DNA of 64,000 nucleotides from an uncultured Bacteroidia bacterium (GTDB taxonomy: Bacteria; Bacteroidota; Bacteroidia; Bacteroidales; F082): assembly GCA_902770835.1 (NCBI GenBank), contig CACXUM010000003.1:1-64000 (forward strand). The letters run 5' to 3'. This document shows, piece after piece, positions 26,957-37,654 of the stretch. Every line of letters starts with the position of its first letter. Positions within the stretch are counted from its first letter, which is position 1. The notes beneath the pieces were generated by a model. The model saw only the letters and a program-made list of their open reading frames with translations, was not told the origin of the DNA and ran no database searches. Both the position numbers and the translations under genes were made by a program.

Positions 26957-28099
26957 ATGAACTTCAAAAGAACAATCATCATCACCGGCGGTGCTGGTTT
27001 CATCGGAAACCATGTCGTGCGCCTTTTCGTGAACAAGTATCCCGAATACAAAATCATTAACCTCGACAAGCTGACCTACGCCGGCAACTTGGCCAACCTG
27101 AAAGACATCGAGGACAAGCCGAACTATAAGTTCGTCAAAGCCGATATTTGCGACTTTGAAACGATTTACAAGTTGATGCAGGACGAGCATGTGGACGGCA
27201 TCATCCACCTTGCCGCTGAGAGTCATGTGGACAGGTCGATTAAAGACCCGTTCACCTTTGCCCAAACCAATGTGATGGGAACTCTGAGTCTGTTGCAAGC
27301 CGCGAAGTTGTATTGGGAAAGCCTACCTGAGAAATGGGAAGGCAAACGTTTCTACCACATCTCCACCGACGAAGTCTACGGTGCCCTTGAACTGACCGAC
27401 CCCGAAGGCATCATGCCTCCGTTCAGCACTAAGGCCAGCAGTAGCAAACACCATTTGGCCTACGGCAGCAAGTTCTTCACTGAGGATTTGAAATATCAGC
27501 CGCACAGTCCTTATAGTGCGGCCAAAGCGAGTAGCGACCACTTCGTGAGAGCCTTCCACGACACCTACGGCTTGCCGACGGTGGTCACCAATTGCTCAAA
27601 CAACTACGGCCCGTACCAGTTCCCCGAGAAGTTGATACCTTTGTTTATTAATAACATTCGCCATCGCAAGCCGTTGCCCGTCTATGGCAAGGGCGAGAAC
27701 GTGCGCGACTGGCTCTATGTGGAAGACCACGCACGTGCCATCGACCTGATTTTCCACGAAGGCAAGATTGCCGAAACCTACAACATCGGCGGCTTCAACG
27801 AGTGGAAGAACATCGACCTCATCAAGGTTTTAATCAACACTGTTGACCGCTTGCTTGGTCGTCCCGAAGGTGCCGACATGGATTTGATTACATACGTCAC
27901 AGACCGTGCTGGCCACGATTTGCGCTATGCCATCGATTCCACGAAACTCCAAAAGGAATTGGGTTGGGAACCGAGCCTCCAGTTCGAGGAGGGCATCGAG
28001 AAGACTGTCCGCTGGTATCTTGACAACCAAGAATGGATGGACAATGTGACCTCTGGCGACTACCAGAAGTATTACGACGACATGTATAAAAACAGATAA
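26957..28099 (+). CDS. rfbB: dTDP-glucose 4,6-dehydratase
   Basis: This 380-residue extended SDR has GGAGFIGNH (about 11-19), ISTDEVYG, and the active-site YSAAK with Tyr186 and Lys190. It also has NCSNNYGPYQFPEKLIPL and GKGENVRDWLYVEDH, all hallmarks of RfbB/RmlB. It converts dTDP-glucose to dTDP-4-keto-6-deoxyglucose, which feeds both the WecE-like transaminase and the FdtA/FdtB-like enzymes of this window. An insertion of about 25 residues around 145-170 (DPEGIMPPFSTKASSSKHHL) is seen in Bacteroidota versions. RfbA, which makes the substrate, is 7.7 kb downstream; rfbC and rfbD are not in the window, so no rhamnose route is visible here. Confidence 0.96.
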   Translation: MNFKRTIIITGGAGFIGNHVVRLFVNKYPEYKIINLDKLTYAGNLANLKDIEDKPNYKFVKADICDFETIYKLMQDEHVDGIIHLAAESHVDRSIKDPFTFAQTNVMGTLSLLQAAKLYWESLPEKWEGKRFYHISTDEVYGALELTDPEGIMPPFSTKASSSKHHLAYGSKFFTEDLKYQPHSPYSAAKASSDHFVRAFHDTYGLPTVVTNCSNNYGPYQFPEKLIPLFINNIRHRKPLPVYGKGENVRDWLYVEDHARAIDLIFHEGKIAETYNIGGFNEWKNIDLIKVLINTVDRLLGRPEGADMDLITYVTDRAGHDLRYAIDSTKLQKELGWEPSLQFEEGIEKTVRWYLDNQEWMDNVTSGDYQKYYDDMYKNR

Positions 28100-28282
28100 A
28101 CCAATCTCATGTTCGTAGCAATTTATCCATCGGTTTTCAGAAAAAACGGCATTCGCTACGGTGTCGTGGTTAGTCCATTTCCGTAATTTCAGACTGGGAC
28201 GACGGGCATAACCCGAACTCAGTCGAAACATTATTGTAAACAACTAATCTATTGAAAACTAAATAAATACCAAATTACATTA
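28100..28282. other. Intergenic region with a stem-loop
   Basis: These 183 bases separate rfbB from the DUF4954 gene. A nested stem-loop is visible at 28192-28224: GACTG pairs with CAGTC, and inside it CGGG pairs with CCCG. On the minus strand a short frame encodes a basic peptide containing SSGYARRPSLKLRKWT. I could not decide between a small RNA, a leader and a repeat remnant. Confidence 0.35.
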
Positions 28283-30493
28283 ATGGATAAAGTAACTATC
28301 ATTGACTACGACCGGATATACAAAAACTTCATTGATGAGAAGTATTTGCATGACGGTCACGACGAATACTACTACCGCAATTTGCAGGTGGGGAAACCCC
28401 TTGACAGTTGGCGGCATCTGCGTTCCGACGAGATTGAACGCCTCGTGAAGAACAGCAACTCTGCCACCAATTGGGATGACATTTGGGTCACCGACGAGTT
28501 TGATACCAACATGGTGCGCAACAACCACTTCTTCGGCATGGTGCGCATCGGAAGGGTGAACAACAAAGTGCTGCAATACCACGACTTGCGCATGCCCATT
28601 GGTATCACCGACAGCAGCATCATTTCGTGCGACATTGGTGACGATGTGGCCATCCACGATGTGCATTATATGGCCAACTACATCATCGGCGACAGAAGCA
28701 TCCTTTTCAATATCCACGAACTTTCCACCACTGACCACTCCAAATTCGGCAACGGCACCATCAAGGAGGGTGAGGATGAAAAAGTGCGCGTGTGGTTGGA
28801 AGTGATGAACGAAATCGGGACGCGCAAAATCATGCCTTTTGACGGCATGACTACCGCCGACGCTTACCTTTGGGCAAAATACATCGACGACACCAAGTTA
28901 CAGGAACGTCTTGCCGAAATCACTCAGGCCAGCGTCGACTTCCACCGTGGCTACTACGGCACCATCGGCGAGTCGTGCGTCATCAAAAACTGTTGGATTC
29001 TGAAGGATGCCAAAGTCGGACCGTACTGTTATATTAAAGGTGCGAGCAAACTGAAAAACGTCACCATCAACTCATCGGAAAAAGAGCCTTCGCAAATCGG
29101 AGAAGGTGTTATTTTGGTGAACGGCGTAACAGGCTACGGCTGCCGCATTTTCTATTCTGTTGTAGCCACGCGCTTCGTGCTGGGCGACAACTGCAACCTA
29201 AAATACGGTGCCCGTCTGATTCATTCCGTGATGGGCGACAACTCCACCATCTCATGCTGCGAGGTGTTGAACAACCTTATTTTCCCCTCACACGAGCAGC
29301 ATCACAACAACTCGTTCCTGATTTCCGCATGCGTGATGGGTCAAAGCAACATGGCTGCTGGTGCGACCATAGGTTCTAACCACAACAGTCGCGCCACAGA
29401 TGGTGAAATAGTGGCCTCGCGCGGTTTCTGGCCTGGACTTTGCTCCAGCGTGAAGCACTCCTCCAAGTTTGCTTCGTTCACATTGCTCTCCAAGGCCGAT
29501 TATCCGAGCGAACTCAACATTATGTTGCCGTTCTGCTTGGTGAACAACAATGTATCAAAGGACGAGTTGGAGGTCATGCCGGCCTATTGGTGGATGTACA
29601 ACATGTACGCTATCGCCCGCAACACCTCGAAATACCAGAGTCGTGACAAGCGTTTGCGCAAGGTACAAAACATTGAGTTTGAGACCCTTGCCCCTGATAC
29701 AGTTGAGGAAATCATCGAAGGCCGCAAGTTGCTTGAGGTTTGGGTGGCCAAGGCCTATCTCCGCAAAAAAGGCGAAAATCCCGAGAAATACGAGTATTAC
29801 GACCTTCGCGACTGTGGTAAGAACCTCCTTGACAATGAATCCGAAACGGTGAAAAAGTTGGAGGTTTTTGGTGAACACATGGAGAAAGGAGAACGTAAAG
29901 TGCGTATCCTCAAGCCATTGGAGGCCTATCACGCCTACGGCGACATGATTACTTATTATGCCGTCAATACCTTGATGCGCTATTTGGAAGCCCATCCCGA
30001 ATTGGATATGGAAGCCATCGTGAACTCCATGAGAGGCAAGCGACTCCGCAAATGGATTAACCTTGGCGGACAGACCATGCCAGAGGAAGATGTTGACCAA
30101 CTGCGTGCCGACATCCGCGACGGCAAACTCAACACTTGGGACGAAATCCACCATCGTTACGATGAACTTTGGAAGAATTATCAGGCCGAGAAATTGCATC
30201 ATGCCTACTTCGCGCTGATGTTCCTCTACAAAGACGAAACCGATGTGCTTACCAAGGAAATGTGGCACGAGAATTTGGACAAGGCCATCCGCATCCAGCA
30301 TTTCATCTGCGACCAAGTCTACGAAAGTCGCAAGAAAGACTATGAAAACGAGTTCCGCACCGCTACCTTCCGCAATGAGGACGAGAAAATCGCCGTCATC
30401 GGCAAGATTGAGGATGTGAAATTTGTCAAGCAAATCCGTGAGGAAACGGAGAAATTCGTAGCCTTAATCCAAAAATACAAAAACACGCATTAA
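28283..30493 (+). CDS. DUF4954 protein with left-handed beta-helix core
   Basis: This 736-residue protein matches DUF4954, a Bacteroidota family with hexapeptide-like repeats similar to sugar-nucleotidyl and acyltransferase beta-helices. Short repeating turns are visible in about 85-150 (IGITDSSIISCDIGDDVAIHD) and 225-370 (IGESCVIKNCWILKDAKVGPY). The C-terminal third (about 450-736) is helical and charged. No nucleotidyltransferase GG-GTR motif is present. It is followed closely by nagB, suggesting a link to hexosamine metabolism. The biochemical function is not established. Confidence 0.85.
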   Translation: MDKVTIIDYDRIYKNFIDEKYLHDGHDEYYYRNLQVGKPLDSWRHLRSDEIERLVKNSNSATNWDDIWVTDEFDTNMVRNNHFFGMVRIGRVNNKVLQYHDLRMPIGITDSSIISCDIGDDVAIHDVHYMANYIIGDRSILFNIHELSTTDHSKFGNGTIKEGEDEKVRVWLEVMNEIGTRKIMPFDGMTTADAYLWAKYIDDTKLQERLAEITQASVDFHRGYYGTIGESCVIKNCWILKDAKVGPYCYIKGASKLKNVTINSSEKEPSQIGEGVILVNGVTGYGCRIFYSVVATRFVLGDNCNLKYGARLIHSVMGDNSTISCCEVLNNLIFPSHEQHHNNSFLISACVMGQSNMAAGATIGSNHNSRATDGEIVASRGFWPGLCSSVKHSSKFASFTLLSKADYPSELNIMLPFCLVNNNVSKDELEVMPAYWWMYNMYAIARNTSKYQSRDKRLRKVQNIEFETLAPDTVEEIIEGRKLLEVWVAKAYLRKKGENPEKYEYYDLRDCGKNLLDNESETVKKLEVFGEHMEKGERKVRILKPLEAYHAYGDMITYYAVNTLMRYLEAHPELDMEAIVNSMRGKRLRKWINLGGQTMPEEDVDQLRADIRDGKLNTWDEIHHRYDELWKNYQAEKLHHAYFALMFLYKDETDVLTKEMWHENLDKAIRIQHFICDQVYESRKKDYENEFRTATFRNEDEKIAVIGKIEDVKFVKQIREETEKFVALIQKYKNTH

Positions 30494-30541
30494 TAAATCA
30501 ATTCAACAGTTAAACAAACAACACTTAAACAACATACAACC

Positions 30542-31333
30542 ATGAGAGTAATCATCGAACAAAACTACGATGCTATGTCGCGTTGGGCAGCCAATCATAT
30601 CGTTGAACGCATCAATGCTTTCAAGCCAACTGCTGAAAAACCCTTCATTTTGGGTTTGCCTACAGGATCGACACCCATTGGCACTTATAAAGAACTCGTC
30701 CGCCTCCACAAGGAAGGCAAGATTTCCTTCCAGAATGTGGTCACTTTCAACATGGACGAATATGTGAAGATTCCGGAGAACCACCCCGAGAGTTACCACA
30801 GCTTCATGTGGAACAACTTCTTCAGCCACATCGACATCAAGAAGGAAAATGTCAACATCCTGAACGGCAACGCCGAAGACCTTGAGGCCGAGTGTGCCCG
30901 CTACGAAGCCAAAATCAAGAGCTACGGCGGAATCGACCTCTTCATGGGTGGCATTGGTCCCGATGGTCACATCGCCTTCAATGAACCTGGCAGCAGCCTC
31001 ACATCGCGCACTCGCGTAAAGACCCTTACCACCGACACCATTATCGCTAATTCACGCTTCTTCGACAACGATATTAATAAGGTGCCGAAGACAGCCCTCA
31101 CCGTGGGCGTGGGTACCGTGATGGACAGCCGCGAAGTGATGATTTTGGCCAACGGTCATAACAAGGCCCGCGCTTTGGCACACGCCATTGAGGGTGCAGT
31201 CAGCCAAATGTGGACCGTCAGTGTGCTGCAAATGCACCCCAAAGGCATCATCGTTTGCGACGATGCGGCCTGCGACGAGATGACTTACGGAACGGTGAAG
31301 TATTTCAAGGACATTGAGAAGAACAACTTATAA
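30542..31333 (+). CDS. nagB: Glucosamine-6-phosphate deaminase
   Basis: This 263-residue enzyme converts GlcN-6-P to Fru-6-P and ammonia, controlling amino-sugar supply. It has [15 protein letters not shown] (about 37-51), FNMDEYV with the general-base Asp (about 71-77), and the [18 protein letters not shown] active-site block (about 138-155). Its length is that of single-domain NagB. The wlbA-like gene follows after 3 bases. A separate PIG-L domain protein, which is fused to NagB in some Bacteroidota, is encoded about 2.3 kb downstream. Confidence 0.95.
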   Translation: MRVIIEQNYDAMSRWAANHIVERINAFKPTAEKPFILGLPTGSTPIGTYKELVRLHKEGKISFQNVVTFNMDEYVKIPENHPESYHSFMWNNFFSHIDIKKENVNILNGNAEDLEAECARYEAKIKSYGGIDLFMGGIGPDGHIAFNEPGSSLTSRTRVKTLTTDTIIANSRFFDNDINKVPKTALTVGVGTVMDSREVMILANGHNKARALAHAIEGAVSQMWTVSVLQMHPKGIIVCDDAACDEMTYGTVKYFKDIEKNNL

Positions 31334-32305
<972 letters not shown>

Positions 32306-32325
32306 AAATAATTAATTACAGGAAT

Positions 32326-33624
32326 ATGAACATTGCAGTAGCAGGCACAGGCTACGTGGGTCTGAGCATCGCCACATTGTTGGCGCAACACCATCATGTC
32401 ACAGCCGTGGATGTGATTCCCGAAAAGGTGGAACTCATCAACCAAAGGAAATCGCCTATTCAGGATGAATACATTGAGAAGTATTTGACGGAAAAGGAGT
32501 TAGACCTTACTGCTACTTTGGACGGCGCATCAGCATACAAAAATGCCGAGTTTGTTGTCATCGCCGCCCCGACCAACTACGACCCGCAAAAGAATTTCTT
32601 CGACACGAGCCATGTTGAGGAAGTTATTGACTTGGTTCTCAGTGTCAATCCCGATGCGGTGATGGTTATTAAAAGCACTGTGCCTGTTGGGTATTCAAGA
32701 AATCAATATGTAAAGTGTGCCGCCAAAGGTGTGAAGAAGTTCAACTTGCTTTTCTCACCAGAATTTTTGCGCGAAAGCAAGGCCTTGTATGACAACCTTT
32801 ATCCGAGTCGCATCATAGTGGGGTATCCTAAACCCATTGCGGGCTATGACAAGGAAAACGAGGCCATCATGTCATTAGTGCGTCCCGACATCGAGGAAAA
32901 AGCCCATCAATTTGCAGCCATGCTTCGGGAAGGTGCCATCAAGCAGGATGTGCCTACCCTTTTTATGGGCATGAAGGAAGCCGAGGCTGTGAAACTCTTT
33001 GCCAACACCTATTTGGCTCTTCGTGTGAGCTATTTCAATGAGTTGGACACTTATGCCGAAGTGAAAGGCCTTGACACCCAAGCCATTATCGACGGCATTT
33101 GCCTCGACCCAAGAATCGGTTCACATTACAATAATCCGAGTTTCGGTTATGGCGGCTATTGTCTGCCCAAGGATACCAAACAACTTTTGGCCAACTATGA
33201 AGATGTGCCGGAAGACCTTATTCGGGCTATTGTGGAGAGCAACCGCACCCGCAAAGATTTCATCGCCGACCAAGTGTTAAAGAAAGCGGGCTATTACGAC
33301 TACTACGACCAAGGCCAATACAATGCCGCCAATGAGCATCGTTGCGTCATCGGTGTGTATCGCCTGACGATGAAGTCGAACAGCGACAATTTCCGCCAAT
33401 CGAGCATCCAAGGTGTGATGAAGCGCATCAAGGCGAAGGGTGCCGAGGTCATCATTTACGAGCCGACTTTGCAAGACGGCACGACTTTCTTCGGCAGCCT
33501 CGTGGTCAACGACATGGCAAAGTTCAAGGCGCAAAGCCAAGCCATCATCGCCAACCGATACGATTCCTGTTTGGATGATGTAAAAGATAAAGTCTATACC
33601 CGCGATATTTTCAAGCGGGATTGA
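32326..33624 (+). CDS. ugd: UDP-glucose 6-dehydrogenase (or related UDP-sugar dehydrogenase)
   Basis: This 432-residue enzyme begins [21 protein letters not shown]. It contains [12 protein letters not shown] and the catalytic Cys279 in [11 protein letters not shown] full C-terminal UDP-binding domain (about 315-432) is present, unlike in the shorter homologue at 37655. UDP-Glc is the most likely substrate by resemblance to Klebsiella-type Ugd; UDP-GlcNAc cannot be excluded given the neighbouring WlbA-like gene. The start at 32326 is chosen over 32296, which would overlap the upstream gene. Confidence 0.92.
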   Translation: MNIAVAGTGYVGLSIATLLAQHHHVTAVDVIPEKVELINQRKSPIQDEYIEKYLTEKELDLTATLDGASAYKNAEFVVIAAPTNYDPQKNFFDTSHVEEVIDLVLSVNPDAVMVIKSTVPVGYSRNQYVKCAAKGVKKFNLLFSPEFLRESKALYDNLYPSRIIVGYPKPIAGYDKENEAIMSLVRPDIEEKAHQFAAMLREGAIKQDVPTLFMGMKEAEAVKLFANTYLALRVSYFNELDTYAEVKGLDTQAIIDGICLDPRIGSHYNNPSFGYGGYCLPKDTKQLLANYEDVPEDLIRAIVESNRTRKDFIADQVLKKAGYYDYYDQGQYNAANEHRCVIGVYRLTMKSNSDNFRQSSIQGVMKRIKAKGAEVIIYEPTLQDGTTFFGSLVVNDMAKFKAQSQAIIANRYDSCLDDVKDKVYTRDIFKRD

Positions 33625-33629
33625 GTTAT

Positions 33630-34985
33630 ATGTTCAACAAAACCAACCCTTCCTATTTTGACGAAGGCCCGTGGACCTTCGAAAAGACCGAACATGCAGT
33701 CATAGGCCTTTGCAAAATCCTTGACCGCTATGCCCATAAACTGACGCTTGACGACTTGCAAAACGACATCCGCTGCGCCAAGATTCCCAACTTGAGTCTC
33801 AATACCGTGCAGCATGTCATTGACGACACGGAAGCCAAACTTCGTCGCGGCATCAAGCCCATCGAAAACGAGGTCATTTACCATACCGGGCCGCACCACG
33901 ACGACATCATGCTTGGCATCATGCCCTTCATAAACAGGCAGATGCGTAGCCCGTCGAACCAAGTGCATTTCGCCATTATGACTTCGGGCTACCATTCCGT
34001 GACCGACGAGTTCCTGCTCAAGGCTTTGGAAGATACATTGAATTTCTTGAAGCAAGGCCTTATCCAAATGGTCAATTATCCCGACTTTTTCGAGAAAGGC
34101 TATCGTTTCAAGCAAGAAAAGGATGTCCACCATTACCTTGACAATGTGGCCAAAAAGAATCCCACCGAAATGCGACGCGGCTTTTGCCACCGTATTTTGC
34201 GTGATGCTGTCGAGTTGTGGCAATTGAAGAGCGTGAACGAGGTTGAAAACAGATTCAAGACCGAAATAGAAAACCTTCGCAATGGTAAAGCCAACAGTCA
34301 AGAAATCAATAAGTTGAAGGGTGAAGTCCGCGAGTTTGAAGAAGAACTCGTTTGGGCCTATGGCGGAACCTCGTTGAGCCATGTACACCACTTGCGCTTG
34401 GGACTTTATAATGAAACAAAGACCCCAGAGCCAGCCGAAGGGCCAACCATCTGGACCCCAGACCGCGAGCGTGATGTCATGCCTATCCTCAAGCAATTGC
34501 GCGAACTGAAGCCCACCGTCATTACCGTGGCCATTGATTATGAGGGCTTGGGGCCCAACACGCACTACAAAGTGATGCAATCCATCGCCGAGGCGGTCAG
34601 GCTTTGGAACGAGGAAACCAACCTCATGGATTTGAGGATTTTCGGCTACCGCAATGTTTGGTCTACATTTCATCCTGTCGAGGCCAACGTTTATGTGCCG
34701 GTGTCGCTCAATGCCATCGCGGTGTTCGAGAAAGCCTTCAACGACAGTTACTTGACCCAGGTCAAGGCCGAGTTTCCCAACCCCGACTTTGACGGGCCGT
34801 TCAGCGAATTGGCGGAGCAGATTTGGGTGAAGCAACTGAAAGACATACAGTTAGTTCTTGGCAAGAACTATTTCTACGAAAACCAGCATCCGCTCATTCG
34901 CGCCACACATGGGCTGCTTTTCCTGAAGCAGATGACGGCAAGCGAATTTGTGGCCTATGCCGATGCCATGAAGAGCAACATGTAA
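33630..34985 (+). CDS. PIG-L/LmbE-like deacetylase-family protein
   Basis: This 451-residue protein has TGPHHDDIMLGIMP near residues 86-99, the zinc-binding HxDD-type motif of PIG-L N-acetylglucosaminyl deacetylases. The layout resembles the C-terminal half of the large NagB fusion protein of Bacteroidota, here encoded separately. A later segment has LSHVHHLRLGLYNE (about 249-262), which could supply the third metal ligand. It starts 5 bases after the ugd stop. Its substrate may be a hexosamine derivative, but this is inference. A frame open on the opposite strand of the same stretch is a shadow. Confidence 0.75.
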   Translation: MFNKTNPSYFDEGPWTFEKTEHAVIGLCKILDRYAHKLTLDDLQNDIRCAKIPNLSLNTVQHVIDDTEAKLRRGIKPIENEVIYHTGPHHDDIMLGIMPFINRQMRSPSNQVHFAIMTSGYHSVTDEFLLKALEDTLNFLKQGLIQMVNYPDFFEKGYRFKQEKDVHHYLDNVAKKNPTEMRRGFCHRILRDAVELWQLKSVNEVENRFKTEIENLRNGKANSQEINKLKGEVREFEEELVWAYGGTSLSHVHHLRLGLYNETKTPEPAEGPTIWTPDRERDVMPILKQLRELKPTVITVAIDYEGLGPNTHYKVMQSIAEAVRLWNEETNLMDLRIFGYRNVWSTFHPVEANVYVPVSLNAIAVFEKAFNDSYLTQVKAEFPNPDFDGPFSELAEQIWVKQLKDIQLVLGKNYFYENQHPLIRATHGLLFLKQMTASEFVAYADAMKSNM

Positions 34986-34986
34986 C

Positions 34987-35583
34987 ATGGATTTCCTTGC
35001 CGCCCATTGGTTAGACATTACCACCACAGCCCTCGGCTTGGCCTATATTCTATTGGAATACAAAGCCAGCGTGTGGATGTGGGTTGTCGGCTTCGTCATG
35101 CAGTCGTTAGGCATCGTATTGTACTATCAGAAAGGACTTTACGCCGACTGCGGCATGGAGTTTTACTATTTGGCCATGACCGTCTATGGCTTCATTGCAT
35201 GGATGCGCCACAAGCAGAAAGCCGCCGATTTGCCCATCCGTCATATGCCCAAGAAATTGGCTTTTATGTGGATAGGTCTTGCCGTGGCGATTTGGGCGGC
35301 CATTTATTTTCTGTTGTCAAGGTTCACCAACTCCAATGTTCCCGTGGCCGATGCTTTCACCACCGCCTTGAGCATTGTCGGCATTTGGGCTTTGGCGCGT
35401 AAGTATCTGGAACAGTGGTTTGTATGGATAGTGGTCGATGTGGTCACTTGTGCGCTGTATTTCTACAAGGACATCCCCTTCAAGGCAAGTCTTTACGGCC
35501 TTTATGTCATCATCGCCGTGTTCGGCTATTTCAAGTGGAAAAAGATGATGGAAATTAAAAATTATAAATTTTCGATTTTTTGA
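34987..35583 (+). CDS. pnuC: Nicotinamide riboside transporter PnuC
   Basis: This 198-residue membrane protein has seven hydrophobic segments. The family signatures are visible in WLDITTTALGLAYILLEYKA (about 8-27), YYLAMTVYGFIAW (about 62-74), and WFVWIVVDVVTCALYFYKDI near residues 144-163. PnuC imports nicotinamide riboside for NAD synthesis. It begins 1 base after the PIG-L gene, so it shares a transcript with nucleotide-sugar genes, although its role is different. No NAD riboswitch is visible upstream. Confidence 0.9.
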   Translation: MDFLAAHWLDITTTALGLAYILLEYKASVWMWVVGFVMQSLGIVLYYQKGLYADCGMEFYYLAMTVYGFIAWMRHKQKAADLPIRHMPKKLAFMWIGLAVAIWAAIYFLLSRFTNSNVPVADAFTTALSIVGIWALARKYLEQWFVWIVVDVVTCALYFYKDIPFKASLYGLYVIIAVFGYFKWKKMMEIKNYKFSIF

Positions 35584-35826
35584 GCGAAGGTATTGATTTA
35601 TTTAATAATATTGCAAGTTGTATAATTAGGCAGACGAAGATAATGCTTCATGCGTTTCTTTGTCTTGCAACTTGCACAAAACCATTAGTTTGTCAACACA
35701 AAATGTGACTGACTGGGCGAAGCTGTCGAAACAACATGACAGCTATGTCAACATAAATGAGTTTCATACAGGTAGATTATACAATCCTTCCCAAGGTTGA
35801 AAGAATATCACTTAAAATCAAAAACA
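35584..35826. other. Intergenic region with inverted repeats
   Basis: These 243 bases contain a 9-bp inverted repeat (TGCAAGTTG at 35612-35620 and CAACTTGCA at 35668-35676). They also contain TGACA/TGTCA around a 4-base loop (35737-35750). Either could form a stem-loop. No clear TAnnTTTG box or open frame is present. Confidence 0.45.
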
Positions 35827-36741
35827 ATGAAAGGCATCGTACTCGCCGGCGGTTCCGGCACAAGATTGTACCCCATTACCAAAGGTGTCAGCAAACAGTT
35901 ATTGCCCATTTATGATAAGCCGATGGTGTATTATCCCATTTCGGCTTTGTTGTTGGCTGGAATCCGCGACATCCTGATCATCAGCACCCCTTACGACCTG
36001 CCTGGCTTTAAACGCTTGTTGGGTGACGGTTCCGACTACGGTGTTCACTTTGAATATGCCGAGCAACCGAGTCCAGACGGATTGGCACAGGCTTTCATCA
36101 TCGGTGAGAAGTTTATCGGTGACGATTGTGCTTGCCTGGTGCTTGGTGACAACATTTTCTATGGTTCTGGTTTCACCACCCTCCTCCGCAATGCCGTGAA
36201 AGATGCTGAGGAAAACAAGAAAGCCACAGTCTTTGGCTATTGGGTTTCGGATCCCGAGCGTTATGGCGTGGCTGAATTTGATAAGAATGGCAACTGCCTG
36301 AGTATTGAGGAGAAACCAAAAGAGCCAAAAAGCAATTACGCTGTTGTCGGTTTGTATTTCTATCCCAACAAAGTAGTGAACATTGCCAAAACCATCAAAC
36401 CTTCCGCCCGTGGCGAACTGGAAATTACCACCGTTAACCAAGAGTTCCTAAAAGATGGTGAACTAAAAGTTCAGGTTTTTGGCCGGGGCTTTGCATGGCT
36501 CGACACCGGTACTCACGATAGCCTCAGTGAAGCCTCCACTTTTGTAGAAGTGATAGAAAAACGCCAGGGCTTAAAAGTGGCCTGCCTCGAAGGTATTGCC
36601 TATCGCAACGGCTGGATTTCCGAGGAAAAAATGCGTGAATTGGCCAAGCCGATGCTGAAGAACCAGTATGGACAGTATTTGCTGAAAGTGATTGATGAAA
36701 TGAAGGAACAGGTGAACAGCAGTACTTTGACACATGTTTAA
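35827..36741 (+). CDS. rfbA: Glucose-1-phosphate thymidylyltransferase
   Basis: This 304-residue enzyme makes dTDP-glucose from Glc-1-P and dTTP. The nucleotidyltransferase motif GGSGTRLYP is at 8-16, followed by [15 protein letters not shown] and LGDNIFYG. It supplies RfbB (encoded at 26957) and so the FdtA/B-like and WecE-like steps. The start at 35827 is at the canonical MKGIVLAGG; a frame open from 35797 is not supported. It precedes the two FdtA-like genes by 11 bases. Confidence 0.96.
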   Translation: MKGIVLAGGSGTRLYPITKGVSKQLLPIYDKPMVYYPISALLLAGIRDILIISTPYDLPGFKRLLGDGSDYGVHFEYAEQPSPDGLAQAFIIGEKFIGDDCACLVLGDNIFYGSGFTTLLRNAVKDAEENKKATVFGYWVSDPERYGVAEFDKNGNCLSIEEKPKEPKSNYAVVGLYFYPNKVVNIAKTIKPSARGELEITTVNQEFLKDGELKVQVFGRGFAWLDTGTHDSLSEASTFVEVIEKRQGLKVACLEGIAYRNGWISEEKMRELAKPMLKNQYGQYLLKVIDEMKEQVNSSTLTHV

Positions 36742-36752
36742 TTGATTGCAAG

Positions 36753-37172
36753 ATGGTTACAATAAACGATGTAAAGATAATAGAACTACCCAAAATCTTG
36801 GATGCAAGGGGAAATTTATCGTTTGCCGAAAACTTCAAGCAGATTCCTTTTGAAATCAAGCGGACATATTGGCTTTACGATGTCCCAGGTGGCGAATGTC
36901 GTGGTGGCCATGCCTATCGTGCCAATGAGGAATTCATCATCGCCATAAGCGGCAGTTTCGATGTTGTGCTTGACGATGGCAAAGATCGTAAGGTGTTCTC
37001 GCTCAACCGCTCATACTATGGATTGTATGTCCCGAAAGGTCTATGGCGCGATATGGAGAATTTCTCCACTAATGCCTTTGCTTTGGAGTTCGCTTCCACG
37101 CATTACGATGAAGGCGATTACATCTATGATTACGACCTATTCAAAAAGATGAAGTACAATGGAGAAATATAA
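36753..37172 (+). CDS. FdtA/WxcM-like sugar 3,4-ketoisomerase paralogue (His-to-Tyr variant)
   Basis: This 139-residue cupin resembles FdtA/QdtA dTDP-4-keto-6-deoxyglucose 3,4-ketoisomerases. It has KRTYWLYDVPGGE (36-48), ISGSFDVVLDDG and YYGLYVPKGLWRDMENFS. The active-site HAH motif of these enzymes is here HAY (His53, Tyr55), so the second His is lost. Its tandem neighbour keeps HAH. This copy may have a shifted specificity, be a partner in a heterodimer, or be inactive. It overlaps the next gene by 14 bases. Confidence 0.82.
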   Translation: MVTINDVKIIELPKILDARGNLSFAENFKQIPFEIKRTYWLYDVPGGECRGGHAYRANEEFIIAISGSFDVVLDDGKDRKVFSLNRSYYGLYVPKGLWRDMENFSTNAFALEFASTHYDEGDYIYDYDLFKKMKYNGEI

Positions 37173-37578
37173 TGTTTTCGACTGTACAATGGTCGAATTG
37201 GATAGACATCATAGTGACCGAAAAGGCAACCTCTCTGTTGTGGAAAATGGTATAACTTTGCCTTTCGATGTGAAACGAGTGTATTATCTATACGATGTAC
37301 CTGGTGGTGAAAACCGAGGTTCCCATGCCCATAAGGAACTAAGCCAGTTGATTATTGCAGCGAGTGGTTCTTTTACGGTGACATTGGACGACGGCAATTG
37401 TAAACGCACTTTCTTCCTTAATAGACCATACCAAGGTTTGTATGTGAAACCTGGCATGTGGCGTGACTTGGAGGATTTCTCGTCGGGTGCCGTTTGCATG
37501 GTGCTGGCATCAGATGTTTACAAAGCAGAAGATTATATTCGTGATTATCAAGAGTTTTTGAGATTTAGAAAAAAATAA
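37159..37578 (+). CDS. fdtA: dTDP-4-keto-6-deoxyhexose 3,4-ketoisomerase (FdtA-like)
   Basis: This 139-residue cupin retains the active-site HAH motif (His56 and His58 in GSHAHKEL). It also has the conserved KRVYYLYDVPGGE, IIAASGSFTVTLDDG and YQGLYVKPGMWRDLEDFS blocks. FdtA moves the keto group from C4 to C3 of dTDP-4-keto-6-deoxyglucose; the resulting 3-keto sugar is aminated by FdtB to give dTDP-Fuc3N (QdtA/QdtB give Qui3N). A matching transaminase is encoded at 48802. Whether the product is the galacto (Fuc3N) or gluco (Qui3N) form cannot be seen. Confidence 0.85.
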   Translation: MEKYNVFDCTMVELDRHHSDRKGNLSVVENGITLPFDVKRVYYLYDVPGGENRGSHAHKELSQLIIAASGSFTVTLDDGNCKRTFFLNRPYQGLYVKPGMWRDLEDFSSGAVCMVLASDVYKAEDYIRDYQEFLRFRKK

Positions 37579-37654
37579 TTGCGTCCCGAAAAAACCATCA
37601 TCAAACATATTACAATCAATCAATATAGAATAAAACAAATTAAATATTTACAAA

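Noticed and set aside
29555-30433. 292-codon minus-strand frame within the DUF4954 gene
   Set aside because: It lies entirely within a conserved gene and shows no family motif.
33594-34835. 413-codon minus-strand frame opposite the PIG-L gene
   Set aside because: The plus strand encodes a recognisable PIG-L protein with coupled neighbours; the reverse frame is a codon-bias artefact.
34987-35583. NAD riboswitch controlling pnuC
   Set aside because: The gene starts 1 base after the preceding gene, leaving no space for a riboswitch.
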